Positions 33,316-42,467 of a stretch of DNA of 64,000 nucleotides are shown here, piece by piece. Positions within the stretch are counted from its first letter, which is position 1, and the number at the start of each line of letters is the position of its first letter. Source of the DNA: Robiginitalea myxolifaciens (GTDB lineage: Bacteria > Bacteroidota > Bacteroidia > Flavobacteriales > Flavobacteriaceae); assembly GCF_900115205.1 (NCBI RefSeq), contig NZ_FOYQ01000002.1, positions 806,001 through 870,000 of the forward strand, in the 5' to 3' direction. The translations under genes and the position numbers were made by a program. Below the pieces are notes generated by a model. The model did no database searches, had not been told where the DNA came from, and was given only the letters and a program-made list of their open reading frames with translations.

Positions 33316-34275
33316 ATGGAGGTTTTAACCTCATCCTTGTTGTCTGTTGTTGTCCCTCTGTATAATGAGGAAGACAATGTTGGCTTGCTCACTGAGAAAA
33401 TTCATGAAAGCCTTCAGGGATATTCTTATGAGATCGTTTATGTAGACGATTTTTCTACGGATAATACGCGTTCGGTAGTCAATGGTTTGGCCGATCCCAA
33501 GGTTCACCTGATTTGTCTTAAAAAGAATTACGGGCAAAGCCTGGCATTGGCAGCAGGACTGGATTATGCTTCCGGGGAATACATTATTACCATGGATGGG
33601 GATTTGCAAAACGACCCGGGCGACATCCCTAAAATGCTGCCTTTTGTACTCGACGGATCCTATGATGTCGTTACCGGAATCCGGCAGAAGCGCAAGGATT
33701 CTCTGGTCAAAAAGATTCCTTCTAAAATCGCAAATTTCCTGGTTCGACGGGTCACCAAACTGGATATCAAAGACAATGGGTGCGCCCTGAAGGTGTTCAC
33801 CAAAACCATAGCCAAAGACCTGAACCTCTACGGGGAGATGCATCGGTTTATTACCCTGCTGGCCCATTTGGAGGGAGCCCAGATTAAGCAGGTGCCGGTT
33901 CGCCACCACGCCAGGCACGCAGGTGTTTCCAAGTATGGCCTGGAGCGTGTCTTTAAGGTCATTGCGGATATGATGCTCCTGCTGTTTATCCGCAAATATT
34001 TCCAACGACCAATTCACCTTTTCGGAATTTTCGGGGTGTTGCTGATCTTGCTGGGAATCGCGATCAATATGTACCTGCTGATTGTGAAATTCGGATTTGG
34101 ACAGGATATTGGTACACGTCCCTTGCTGATTTTTGGGATGATGTTTATCCTTGGGGGAATTCAGCTATTCACCATAGGGATAGTTATGGAGTTGCTCATC
34201 CGTACCTACTATGAGTCCCAAAGCAAGCGCCCCTATCGCGTCAAAAAAGTCCAGATAGGTGGCCAAACTGCGTAA
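33316..34275 (+). CDS. Glycosyltransferase family 2 (DPM1/GtrB-like)
   Basis: A 319-residue GT2 enzyme with N-terminal GT-A domain (VVPLYNEEDNV, VYVDDFSTDNT, metal-binding MDGDLQNDPGDIP) and two C-terminal membrane helices (residues about 230-300). This architecture is that of polyprenyl-phosphate sugar synthases such as GtrB/ArnC and DPM1, which load a sugar onto undecaprenyl phosphate on the cytoplasmic face. The next gene is a flippase-like multi-spanning protein and the converging unit codes for a GT-C transferase and a PAP2 phosphatase, the other steps of such a pathway. Confidence 0.88.
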   Translation: MEVLTSSLLSVVVPLYNEEDNVGLLTEKIHESLQGYSYEIVYVDDFSTDNTRSVVNGLADPKVHLICLKKNYGQSLALAAGLDYASGEYIITMDGDLQNDPGDIPKMLPFVLDGSYDVVTGIRQKRKDSLVKKIPSKIANFLVRRVTKLDIKDNGCALKVFTKTIAKDLNLYGEMHRFITLLAHLEGAQIKQVPVRHHARHAGVSKYGLERVFKVIADMMLLLFIRKYFQRPIHLFGIFGVLLILLGIAINMYLLIVKFGFGQDIGTRPLLIFGMMFILGGIQLFTIGIVMELLIRTYYESQSKRPYRVKKVQIGGQTA

Positions 34276-35149
34276 AAGGGCGCTAACCGCCCTGAAGATC
34301 CTAATCAGCGCCGCGCTGCTCTTCTTTGTATTTCGGCAGATTCCACTTCAGAAAGTATGGGAAACCCTGAAGACTAGCAACCTGCTTTGGGTATTTACAG
34401 CACTAATACTTTTTGTTGTATCAAAAGTCCTAGCGGCCTTCAGGCTCAACCGCTATTTCCATGAAATCGAAGTACCCCTATCGACCCGGGATAATTTGAA
34501 ACTCTATTTGCTGGGGATGTTCTACAACCTGTTCCTTCCCGGGGGAATCGGGGGTGATGCCTATAAAGGAGTGGTCTTGCATCGTAAATTCGGAGCTTCG
34601 GGAAAGAAATTGGCCGGGGTACTGATCCTCGATCGGGTAAGTGGTTTGATTGCTTTACTAACCTATGCGCTAATCCTGCTCTTTGTATTAAATCCAGAAA
34701 GCATCAGTGCCTTCCGTTGGGTTGTGCCTATTGCCATAGGGTTGGGATTCCTCATTTTCTATTATGGTCACCGTTGGTTGTTCGCTTACCTTCAAAAGGC
34801 ATTTTGGGCGGCCTTCGCCTTTTCCGCATTGGTGCAGCTGGCCCAACTAGGTGCTGCCTTTATGCTACTTATGGCACTTGGGGTGGAATCGCAATTCCTT
34901 CCGTACTTACTACTTTTCCTGGCCAGTAGTGTCGCAGCCATACTCCCCATTTCCATTGGAGGTGTCGGACTGCGCGAATTTGTCTTTCTCTATGGTTCTA
35001 AATGGTGGGGACTGGAAGAGCCCGTTGCACTGTCCATAAGTTTACTTTTCCTGGGTATTACGCTTGTTGTTTCCTTTTTTGGCGTGGTGTTTCAAATAAG
35101 AGGATTAGGACTAGAAGGACCTTCCCGGTCCGGGGAATCTAGCGCTTGA
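34259..35149 (+). CDS. Lysylphosphatidylglycerol synthase TM-region (UPF0104) family protein
   Basis: A 296-residue protein with about eight membrane helices and the UPF0104/LPG_synthase_TM motifs (LYLLGMFYNLFLPGGIGGDAYKG, LPISIGGVGLREFVF). GTG at 34259 is the start, overlapping the GT2 gene by 17 bases. Relatives include the flippase domain of MprF and proteins such as AglD linked to glycan transfer. Coupling to a polyprenyl-phosphate sugar synthase suggests transport or presentation of a lipid-linked sugar. Its 3' end overlaps the convergent GT gene by 11 bases. Confidence 0.85.
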   Translation: MAKLRKRALTALKILISAALLFFVFRQIPLQKVWETLKTSNLLWVFTALILFVVSKVLAAFRLNRYFHEIEVPLSTRDNLKLYLLGMFYNLFLPGGIGGDAYKGVVLHRKFGASGKKLAGVLILDRVSGLIALLTYALILLFVLNPESISAFRWVVPIAIGLGFLIFYYGHRWLFAYLQKAFWAAFAFSALVQLAQLGAAFMLLMALGVESQFLPYLLLFLASSVAAILPISIGGVGLREFVFLYGSKWWGLEEPVALSISLLFLGITLVVSFFGVVFQIRGLGLEGPSRSGESSA

Positions 35150-36797
35150 GACGAAGTAAGTATCGCTTATTAAGCACCTTTGTCCGCGTTTCCGGGTTTA
35201 AAAAACGGGCCTGCAACCGCGTAATGCGAAACTGGTCGGCTGCGAGAACTGTATCGGCTTCGAGTCCCATTTCCGAAATAGTTGCCAGCTGCTTGCGACT
35301 GACATAGATCCATTCGACCTCATTGCTTTCTTTGAGCTGCTCCGGGCTGGTTATCCGCAGCGGGCTTCCGCTATAAAAATCCATGGCCCAGGTATGCCCG
35401 TCGCCCAACTTGTAAATAGGTCCGGCTTCTGGAGCGGTTTTTTCCAAACTACGGGCAATCTCCGAACCTGCCTGAAACTCCAGCAGGCGCGGGTAAAAGT
35501 GAGCGTTCATTACGGCATTGAGCAAGATTGCGCTCGCCAGACCCAATCCTGCGATACGCAAGGGCAGTTGGAATTCTCTGTTATAGCTAAACCACAGCAG
35601 TCCTGCTACCCCCAGGCTCAGTAAGATTCCAAGATGGGACGGCAGCGGAAATACCCACAGACTAATCCCCCCTATAGCGATCAATACCAGGCAGGCAATG
35701 ACGATCTGACCCCATTTCAAAAATTTCATCAGGCTTTCGCTTCTCCAGGAAAGCAGATAGGAGGCGGCCAGAACCGCAAATATGGGTATCGTTATATTCA
35801 GGTAGTGTGGCAGTTTAAACTGAGCAAAACTTATCAGGATAAAAATCAGGGTTATCCCCCCTGCAGACCAGGCTTCTTCGGGCCGTTGCGCATTGCCCCT
35901 GAAGGCCTTCCACAGTTGCTTTACCCGATGCCCGAAAGCCGTTATCCCAATCAGCGTCCAGGGCAGAAATACCCAAAGGAACGTATGGAAGAAAAAGAAG
36001 TAATCACTGCTATTCTTGCCAACTCCTTCCCCGCTCAATCGCTCAAAACTCTGTTCCCAAAGGATAAAGAGTACCCCGCTGCGATTGTCCCGACCGCGAA
36101 TAACCTTTTCGGGATGTAAGTCGAATTGCTGATAATAGGCATACAATACCGGGGAAATAACCAGCAGAAAAATCAGTACAGCCGGAAGCAGACGCCAATT
36201 CAGCAGTCGATTCCACTTGCGGGAATAAACAAGTTCCGCAAGAATTGGTAAGCCGATGACCACCAGAGCTATTTGGCCCTTGGTTGAAAAAGCCAGACCT
36301 GCCCCAAGAGCTCCCAGGAACAAGCCCCGGGTACTCCCTAGCTTCAGATATCGCAATAATTGCCAGAGCGCGAAAGCAGCAAAGCCCGTAAGAACAGCAT
36401 CGGTTCGCACATCGATTACCGATAGCACTATCGTTTGGGCACTCATGAAAATGAGCGCTGCCAACCGGCCGGCATCGGCTGAGTAGTACAGCCTCCCCAT
36501 CCCAAAACAACTGAAGGCAGCCAGCAGGGTTGCCAGCAGGGCCGGGATACGATAGGCCCAATCGGCAATACCGAACACATTATAGGAAGCGGCGGCGAGC
36601 CAGTAATGCAGATGGGGTTTGTCCAGGTACTCTTCAACCCCCTTCACCAGGCTCAGGTAGTCGTCTTGCTGCACCATTCGCTGTGCCATTACAGCAAATT
36701 GGGCAGAATCGTTTTCCATCAGGGTATTGAACAGCCCCAGGATGTAGACCAGGAGGATTCCCAGAAAAAAGGTCCAGAAAAATCGTTTACTGATCAT
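35139..36797 (-). CDS. ArnT-like (GT83/GT39) membrane glycosyltransferase
   Basis: A 552-residue protein with about eleven membrane helices and the GT-C signature in the first extracytoplasmic loop (ENDSAQFAVMAQRM with the catalytic Asp, then the YLDKPHLHYWLA motif). ArnT-family enzymes take a sugar from undecaprenyl phosphate and attach it to lipid A or another acceptor on the periplasmic face. I use ATG 36797, which overlaps the upstream PAP2 stop as ATGA; ATG 36806 is an alternative three codons earlier. The C-terminal 150 residues are soluble and periplasmic. Confidence 0.87.
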   Translation of the reverse strand: MISKRFFWTFFLGILLVYILGLFNTLMENDSAQFAVMAQRMVQQDDYLSLVKGVEEYLDKPHLHYWLAAASYNVFGIADWAYRIPALLATLLAAFSCFGMGRLYYSADAGRLAALIFMSAQTIVLSVIDVRTDAVLTGFAAFALWQLLRYLKLGSTRGLFLGALGAGLAFSTKGQIALVVIGLPILAELVYSRKWNRLLNWRLLPAVLIFLLVISPVLYAYYQQFDLHPEKVIRGRDNRSGVLFILWEQSFERLSGEGVGKNSSDYFFFFHTFLWVFLPWTLIGITAFGHRVKQLWKAFRGNAQRPEEAWSAGGITLIFILISFAQFKLPHYLNITIPIFAVLAASYLLSWRSESLMKFLKWGQIVIACLVLIAIGGISLWVFPLPSHLGILLSLGVAGLLWFSYNREFQLPLRIAGLGLASAILLNAVMNAHFYPRLLEFQAGSEIARSLEKTAPEAGPIYKLGDGHTWAMDFYSGSPLRITSPEQLKESNEVEWIYVSRKQLATISEMGLEADTVLAADQFRITRLQARFLNPETRTKVLNKRYLLRLKR

Positions 36798-37363
36798 GGC
36801 ATCCACTTATGCATGGCCAGGGTATAGAGCCGGGCAAAAATCCACCCGAACAACAAGCCGACCAGAAGACCGCTCAGGACGTCCAAAGGATAGTGAACGC
36901 CCAAATATATTCTGCTGTACCCTACCAAAAAGGCCCAGAAAACCAGGATCCAACCCCAGGGCTGCAATTTGCCCGCCCACAGGGTGGCAAAGAAGGCCGC
37001 TACCGCAGCACTATTGGCTGCATGGGCAGAAAAATATCCATATTTCCCACCGCAGGAAGCCTTTACCAAACGCACCAGGCCTTCCAGATCCGCTGCGTGG
37101 CAGGGTCGGGGACGCATTACCCCATCTTTAAAAAAATTCGTGAGCTGATCCGTACAGGTAATGAGCAAGGCAATCGATACCAACAAGAATCCGGTGCGTT
37201 TCCAACCTAATTGTTTAAGGGACACCAATAAAAGAAGGAGATAAAGCGGTATGGCCGCCCATTTGTCGGAAAGGGTGAGCCAGAAGGTATCCCAGGCAGG
37301 ATCGCCCATTCCATTGAGCCACAAAAAAAACTGGCGATCAGTATCTAACAGGGATTCCCACAT
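36794..37363 (-). CDS. PAP2 family phosphatase
   Basis: A 189-residue membrane phosphatase with the three PAP2 motifs: KDGVMRPRP, YFSAHAAN (family PSGH, here SAHA) and SRIYLGVHYPLDV (SRx5Hx3D). The His in SAHA and the last His/Asp are the catalytic residues. Likely substrates are undecaprenyl diphosphate, phosphatidic acid or a lipid A phosphate. Coupling by ATGA to the ArnT-like transferase suggests it prepares or recycles the lipid carrier for that enzyme. Confidence 0.9.
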   Translation of the reverse strand: MWESLLDTDRQFFLWLNGMGDPAWDTFWLTLSDKWAAIPLYLLLLLVSLKQLGWKRTGFLLVSIALLITCTDQLTNFFKDGVMRPRPCHAADLEGLVRLVKASCGGKYGYFSAHAANSAAVAAFFATLWAGKLQPWGWILVFWAFLVGYSRIYLGVHYPLDVLSGLLVGLLFGWIFARLYTLAMHKWMP

Positions 37364-37364
37364 C

Positions 37365-37592
37365 TCAGGCGTCGTATCTGCTTACCTCCCGATCATAGAA
37401 GTCCATGGCTTCCTGAATCAAAGTCGTTGATTCGTCCTCCAGGTCTTTGCGGTCGGATTGGGCAAATTCCTCCAGCCATTCTACCTGGTCGTCCTTGAGA
37501 TTAATGATGAATCTTGGATACTCCGTGTGGATTACAAAGATCTCCTCGGGGAAATCGGTGTTATCCGCTAATAAAAATTTAGGAAGGTCCAT
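37365..37592 (-). CDS. Conserved small hypothetical protein, 75 residues
   Basis: A 75-residue acidic protein (MDLPKFLLADNTDFPEEIFVIHTEYPRFIINL start, then charged helix with FYDRE near the end). I recall close relatives of the same length throughout Flavobacteriaceae, but no domain name. It starts 18 bases after the MATE gene stop and ends one base before the PAP2 start, so it lies inside the operon. It is probably cytoplasmic; no role can be inferred. Confidence 0.75.
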   Translation of the reverse strand: MDLPKFLLADNTDFPEEIFVIHTEYPRFIINLKDDQVEWLEEFAQSDRKDLEDESTTLIQEAMDFYDREVSRYDA

Positions 37593-37610
37593 AGTTCTTT
37601 AAATAATAGG

Positions 37611-38990
37611 TCAAACCATTGCCTCACTGGACACTAAAAGTCGGTTGGTTTTATATCGAAATCGAAGATACAACATAATCGCGGAGGCGGTTAAGCCCGC
37701 CAGGAGGCCGATCCAGATTCCGGTACTTCCCAAATCCGTCATAAGGCCCAGCATGTAGGAAATCGGGAAACCGATGACCCAATAGGCAATAAACGTAATC
37801 AGCGTTGGGATGCGAACATCCTGCAAGCCCCGCAGCGCTCCAAGTATCACTACCTGCAGCCCGTCCGATATCTGGAAGACGGCCGAGACCAACAGCAATT
37901 CTGCTGCAATAGCCATCACCTCCAGGTTGTCGACCCGGTTCAGGGGATCCTGGGGATCAAGATAGAGATGTGGCAGCAAGTGGCGGCCAAAAAAGAAAAT
38001 CAAGGCAAAGCCCACCATAAACAAGGCCGACATCCAGAAAATAGAATGGGCGATTCGCTTTAGTTCCGGATAGTCCTTCAGCCCTTTTTGGTTGCCCACC
38101 CGAATCATTGCTGCCACACCAAACCCGGTGGCAAACATAAAGGTCATGCTACTTAAATTCAGTGCAATCTGATTGGCTGCCTGAGGATTTTTACCCAACA
38201 CCCCACTCAACAGGATCGCAGCCGTAAAAATGGCGACTTCGAAGAAAAATTGTAGGGCAGAGGGAAAGCCCAGGTTCATGATTTTACGAAAGCGCCCTTT
38301 CTCAATGACGCGAAATTTGATGTCCGTGATATAGGGACGGAAGAATTTGCGACGCTTAAACAAGCCCCAGAGGATAAAACACATAGCTATCCGGGCAGCC
38401 AGGGTACCTATAGCGGCACCGGTTACCCCAAGTTTGGGAAATCCCAGGGCCCCAAAAATGAGCACGTAATTAATCCCAATATTCACAATGTTCGCCAGGA
38501 TTGTGGCATACATGGGATAACGGGTCTGGGAAAGCCCTTCCGAGAATTGCTTCATCGCCTGAAAGATTACCAGGGGAATCAGGGACAGGGCAACCCAGCT
38601 CAGGTATGGCATGGCCAGGGCTACCACTTCGGGGGGTTGTTCCATGTAATGGAGTAATGGTCTTGCCAACATAATGGCCACGAACAAGGCAATACCCAGG
38701 ATGGTGCATAAAAGCAGGCCATGTTTAAACGTACGCTTGACCTCCCTGGGGTTACCGGCGCCATCAGCTTCTGCCACCAGCGGAGTAATGGCTGTTGAAA
38801 ATCCTATTCCCAGGGACATGGCGATAAAGATGAAGCTATTCCCCAGGGATACTGCTGCGAGTTCGGCAGTACCCAATCGGCCCACCATGATATTGTCTGC
38901 AAAGGCAACGAAGGTGTGCCCCAGCATCCCCAGGATTACCGGGCTGGCCAGTTTAAAATTGGTTTTGAATTCCCGGGTGTACTGCTGCAT
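37611..38990 (-). CDS. MATE family efflux transporter
   Basis: A 459-residue protein with about twelve membrane helices in two pseudo-repeats, the first beginning KLASPVILGMLGHTFVAFADNIMVGRLGTAELAAVSLG, the second RKIMNLGFPSALQFFFEVAIF. This is the multidrug/sodium or proton antiporter fold of the NorM/DinF group. The substrate cannot be predicted. Its start overlaps the mazG stop by one base (TAATG). Confidence 0.92.
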   Translation of the reverse strand: MQQYTREFKTNFKLASPVILGMLGHTFVAFADNIMVGRLGTAELAAVSLGNSFIFIAMSLGIGFSTAITPLVAEADGAGNPREVKRTFKHGLLLCTILGIALFVAIMLARPLLHYMEQPPEVVALAMPYLSWVALSLIPLVIFQAMKQFSEGLSQTRYPMYATILANIVNIGINYVLIFGALGFPKLGVTGAAIGTLAARIAMCFILWGLFKRRKFFRPYITDIKFRVIEKGRFRKIMNLGFPSALQFFFEVAIFTAAILLSGVLGKNPQAANQIALNLSSMTFMFATGFGVAAMIRVGNQKGLKDYPELKRIAHSIFWMSALFMVGFALIFFFGRHLLPHLYLDPQDPLNRVDNLEVMAIAAELLLVSAVFQISDGLQVVILGALRGLQDVRIPTLITFIAYWVIGFPISYMLGLMTDLGSTGIWIGLLAGLTASAIMLYLRFRYKTNRLLVSSEAMV

Positions 38991-39808
38991 TATTCCAACT
39001 TCTTGGCAGCTTCCCAGTATCGGTCCATCTCCTCGAGATCCATATCGCGCAGGGCTTTGCCCGCTTTACCCGCTTCGCTCTCCAGGTATTGAAAACGACG
39101 GATGAATTTTTTATTGGTGCGTTCCAGAGCGTTCTCCGGATTGATACCCAGAAAGCGAGCATAATTAACCATGGCGAAAAACACGTCGCCCATTTCCGCT
39201 TCCAGGGCTTCGGGATCTTTGCTCTGGCGCGCCTGCTCCATTTCCCGGAATTCCTCCTGAACCTTTTCGAGCACCTGACCGGGGTTTTCCCAATCAAATC
39301 CCACGCCTGCTACTTTTTCCTGTATCCGATTGGCCTTAACCAGGGCGGGTAAACTCATCGGAACGCCTTCCAGTACGCTTTTTTTACCTTCTTTGAGTTT
39401 AATTTCCTCCCAATTCGCTTTTACTTCCTCCTCGCCACTGACCTGGGTGTCTCCATAGATATGCGGATGCCTGCGAATGAGTTTTTCGCAAATACCGTTA
39501 GCGACATCAGCAATGTCAAAATCCCCCGTTTCGGAACCTATCCGCGCATAAAAAACAATATGAAGGAGCAAATCGCCCAGTTCCCGAGAGATTTCAACCC
39601 GGTCGTCCTCCAGGATGGCGTCGGCTAACTCGTACGTTTCTTCAATAGTCAGGTGCCGCAGGCTTTGCAAAGTTTGCTTGCGATCCCAGGGACAGCCTTC
39701 CCGGAGCTCATCCATAATGGTTAGTAACCGATCCAGGGCAGCGAGCTGAGCGGCGCGCCTGCCTGCCTGAACGGCTATTGGATCTTGATGGGAACTACCT
39801 TCTTTCAT
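38990..39808 (-). CDS. mazG: Nucleoside triphosphate pyrophosphohydrolase MazG
   Basis: A 272-residue MazG with two tandem MazG folds. The first has the metal-binding EExxE type signature (TIEETYELADAI with ELGDLLLHIVFYARIG); the second has EAEMGDVFFAMVNYARFLGINPENALERTNKKFIRRF. It hydrolyses non-canonical or excess NTPs to NMP and pyrophosphate. Length and order match E. coli MazG. A TACCTTTG -7 box lies 39 bases upstream. Confidence 0.93.
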   Translation of the reverse strand: MKEGSSHQDPIAVQAGRRAAQLAALDRLLTIMDELREGCPWDRKQTLQSLRHLTIEETYELADAILEDDRVEISRELGDLLLHIVFYARIGSETGDFDIADVANGICEKLIRRHPHIYGDTQVSGEEEVKANWEEIKLKEGKKSVLEGVPMSLPALVKANRIQEKVAGVGFDWENPGQVLEKVQEEFREMEQARQSKDPEALEAEMGDVFFAMVNYARFLGINPENALERTNKKFIRRFQYLESEAGKAGKALRDMDLEEMDRYWEAAKKLE

Positions 39809-39846
39809 AGTATTCTTCTTTATGCACCTTCTCGATGACTTAGGCG

Positions 39847-39854
39847 CAAAGGTA
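39847..39854 (-). promoter_or_regulatory. -7 promoter box for mazG
   Basis: Read on the minus strand: TACCTTTG, an exact TAnnTTTG match, 38 bases upstream of the mazG start. No clear TTTG -33 element at the usual distance. Confidence 0.4.
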
Positions 39855-39919
39855 CGAGAATCGCGCTTTGGGCATCCGGAGCATTTGGCGTAATTTAAGG
39901 CAGCTAAAAAATAGTACTG

Positions 39920-42400
39920 ATGACCTTTCCAAAATCGAGCTGCACCGCACTTTTGATCCTCTTGCTAGCTGGTTGTAGCCAGCCGGAATCTTTTGATACC
40001 ATTATTCGCGGGGGAACCATCCTTGATGGCAGCGGATCTGCCGGGTATAGTGCGGATCTGGGGATTCGCGGAGATACCATTGCCGCTATTGGCGACCTCA
40101 GCGCGGCAAAAGCCTCCACTAACATAGATGCCACGGGCTTACACGTGGCCCCGGGATTTATAAACATGCTTAGCTGGGCGAACGTTTCCCTGCTTATCGA
40201 TGGCCGGTCACAGAGCGATATCCGCCAGGGGGTAACCCTTGAAATTCTGGGGGAAGGGCGTTCCATGGGACCCTGGAGCGAGGAAATGAAAGCTACACAA
40301 AAGGCGAGACAACAGGATATTACCTACGAAATTGCCTGGTCTACTTTAGGCGAATATTTGCAGCATCTCGAAGATCGGGGAGTGAGTACGAATGTCGCTT
40401 CTTTTGTAGGGAATGGGACGCTGAGGGAGTACGTTATGGGCTACGAAAAAAGGGAACCTACCCAGCAAGAACTAAATCATATGAAAGGGTTATTGCGTCA
40501 AGCGATGACCGAGGGCGCTGTTGGGCTTTCCACCTCACTAATCTATGTGCCCAGCGGGCATGCGAGTACGAAGGAAATCACAGAACTGGCGCGCGTAGCG
40601 GCTGATTTCGGGGGAATGTATATTTCCCACATACGCAATGAGGAGGATAGTTTGCTCTATGCAGTCCGGGAATTGATCGAAATAGCAGATGCTGCAGACA
40701 TCCGCTCAGAAATCTACCATTTTAAAGCATCTGGTCAGGATAATTGGGGACTCTTGGATAGTGCCATTGCCCTGGTAGAAGGAGCCCGGGATCGCGGATT
40801 GGAGGTTAGCACGGACATGTACATGTATAACGCGAGCTCAACCGGACTCAACGTGCTCTTGCCGGCCTGGGCAAAAGACGGCGGGCATAGCAGTACGATG
40901 AAGTTAATGCAAGACCCGGTGCGCCGCAGGCAAATGATCGCAGAAACCAAATTTCATGTTCCGCCGGAAAACATACTATTGGTAGGCTTTCGCAATCCGG
41001 AGATGCGGGACCTCATCGGTAAGACTTTGGCCGAAGTTGCTGCTGAACGCGGTATCGATACCGCCCAGGCTGTGACCGACCTCATTTTCGAAGACAATAG
41101 TCGCATTCAGGTAGTCTATTTTTCCATGAGCGAGGAAAATGTGGAGCGTAAATTAAAATTGCCCTATATGGCCATCTGTTCGGATGCCGGCTCCTATACC
41201 GCTGCTGGTGTCTTTCTCGAACAGAGTACCCATCCCAGGGCCTATGGCTCTTTTGCGCGCTTACTGTCCCACTTCGTAAGGGAGCGGGGAGTAATTTCCC
41301 TGGAGGAGGCCATTCGCAGACTCACCGCTTTACCTGCTACCAACCTTGGCCTGGACCGCAGGGGCCAACTGCAACCCGGATTCTTTGCCGACGTAGTGGT
41401 ATTTAACGCGGATAGTATTCAGGATAAAGCCACCTTTGAAGAACCCCACCAATACGCCACCGGCATGGAATATGTGTTGGTTAATGGAGGAATTGTTCTT
41501 GCTGAAGGGGAACATACCGGCGCCACACCGGGCAGGTTTGTAAAGGGTCCCGCGGCCCGGAAAGCCCGAACCACAGAAATCGCCGAAAAAGGGGCAAGTC
41601 TGAAATTGCTATCGGAGCAGTATAGCTTTACGGAAGGTCCGGCAACCGCAGAAAACGGGGACGTATATTTTACCGATCAACCCAATAACCGCATCCTGCG
41701 CTGGATTGCCGATACCGATAGCATAGTTACCTTTATGGAGCCCGCGGGTCGTGCTAACGGCCTGTATTGGGATCGGGAAGGCAAATTGCTGGCAGCAGCC
41801 GACGAAAAATTTGAGTTGTGGCGGATTCATGAGGCCGATTCTATCGAAGTTTTAACTTCCCAGTTTGAGTCCAGTAACCTGAACGGTCCTAATGATATCT
41901 GGGTGCATCCCAAAGGATGGATCTATTTTACGGACCCGTACTACCAACGTCCCTGGTGGAACCGACAAGCCAAAGAAATCGAGGAGGAAAGGGTATATGT
42001 GATCCGGGAACCCGGAGGCGAACCTGAGCTAGTGGCCGATGGACTGGTGCAGCCCAATGGCATCATAGGAACGGAAGACGGGAAATACCTTTATGTAGCC
42101 GATATCGGGGATGCTAAGACCTATCGATATACTATTGGTGAAGATGGAAGTCTCGGGGACCGCAAGCTCCACGCCGCCCAGGGGTCTGATGGTATGACCC
42201 TAGACAGTGAAGGCAATCTCTACCTCACCGGATACGGAGTCGATGTCTACAATCCGGCGGGAGAATGGATACAGCACATCCCAATCCCGGAAGACTGGAC
42301 AGCCAATATTACCTTTGGGGGGAAAGACCGGAAAACGCTCATTATTACTGCCATGGACGCTGTTTATACGCTGCGCACACAAGTACCTGGAGTTCGCTAA
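39920..42400 (+). CDS. Lipoprotein fusing an amidohydrolase (D-aminoacylase type) and an SMP-30 domain
   Basis: An 826-residue protein with a lipoprotein signal (lipobox LAGC near residue 19). Residues about 25-540 are an N-acyl-D-amino-acid deacylase-like amidohydrolase, but the usual metal motif after APGF (IDxHxH) reads INMLSW, so both His residues are gone. Later positions that could bind metal remain (SHIRNEED, IYHFKASG, CSDAG). Residues about 560-826 are a complete SMP-30/gluconolactonase beta-propeller (SFTEGPATAENGDVYFTDQPNNR, NLNGPNDIWVHP, YVADIG, SDGMTLDSEGNLY) with plausible calcium ligands. The fusion suggests a two-step or substrate-presenting enzyme; the first domain may be inactive. 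Confidence 0.85.
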   Translation: MTFPKSSCTALLILLLAGCSQPESFDTIIRGGTILDGSGSAGYSADLGIRGDTIAAIGDLSAAKASTNIDATGLHVAPGFINMLSWANVSLLIDGRSQSDIRQGVTLEILGEGRSMGPWSEEMKATQKARQQDITYEIAWSTLGEYLQHLEDRGVSTNVASFVGNGTLREYVMGYEKREPTQQELNHMKGLLRQAMTEGAVGLSTSLIYVPSGHASTKEITELARVAADFGGMYISHIRNEEDSLLYAVRELIEIADAADIRSEIYHFKASGQDNWGLLDSAIALVEGARDRGLEVSTDMYMYNASSTGLNVLLPAWAKDGGHSSTMKLMQDPVRRRQMIAETKFHVPPENILLVGFRNPEMRDLIGKTLAEVAAERGIDTAQAVTDLIFEDNSRIQVVYFSMSEENVERKLKLPYMAICSDAGSYTAAGVFLEQSTHPRAYGSFARLLSHFVRERGVISLEEAIRRLTALPATNLGLDRRGQLQPGFFADVVVFNADSIQDKATFEEPHQYATGMEYVLVNGGIVLAEGEHTGATPGRFVKGPAARKARTTEIAEKGASLKLLSEQYSFTEGPATAENGDVYFTDQPNNRILRWIADTDSIVTFMEPAGRANGLYWDREGKLLAAADEKFELWRIHEADSIEVLTSQFESSNLNGPNDIWVHPKGWIYFTDPYYQRPWWNRQAKEIEEERVYVIREPGGEPELVADGLVQPNGIIGTEDGKYLYVADIGDAKTYRYTIGEDGSLGDRKLHAAQGSDGMTLDSEGNLYLTGYGVDVYNPAGEWIQHIPIPEDWTANITFGGKDRKTLIITAMDAVYTLRTQVPGVR

Positions 42401-42467
42401 GTGAATTGAGTTTAACGCTTAAAACGGGCACTTTTACCCGTGAATCTGTTAACTTTCCAAAGTGAAT

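Noticed and set aside
33331-34017. A 228-codon minus-strand frame opposite the GT2 gene
   Set aside because: Covered by a glycosyltransferase with all motifs; the antisense product resembles nothing.
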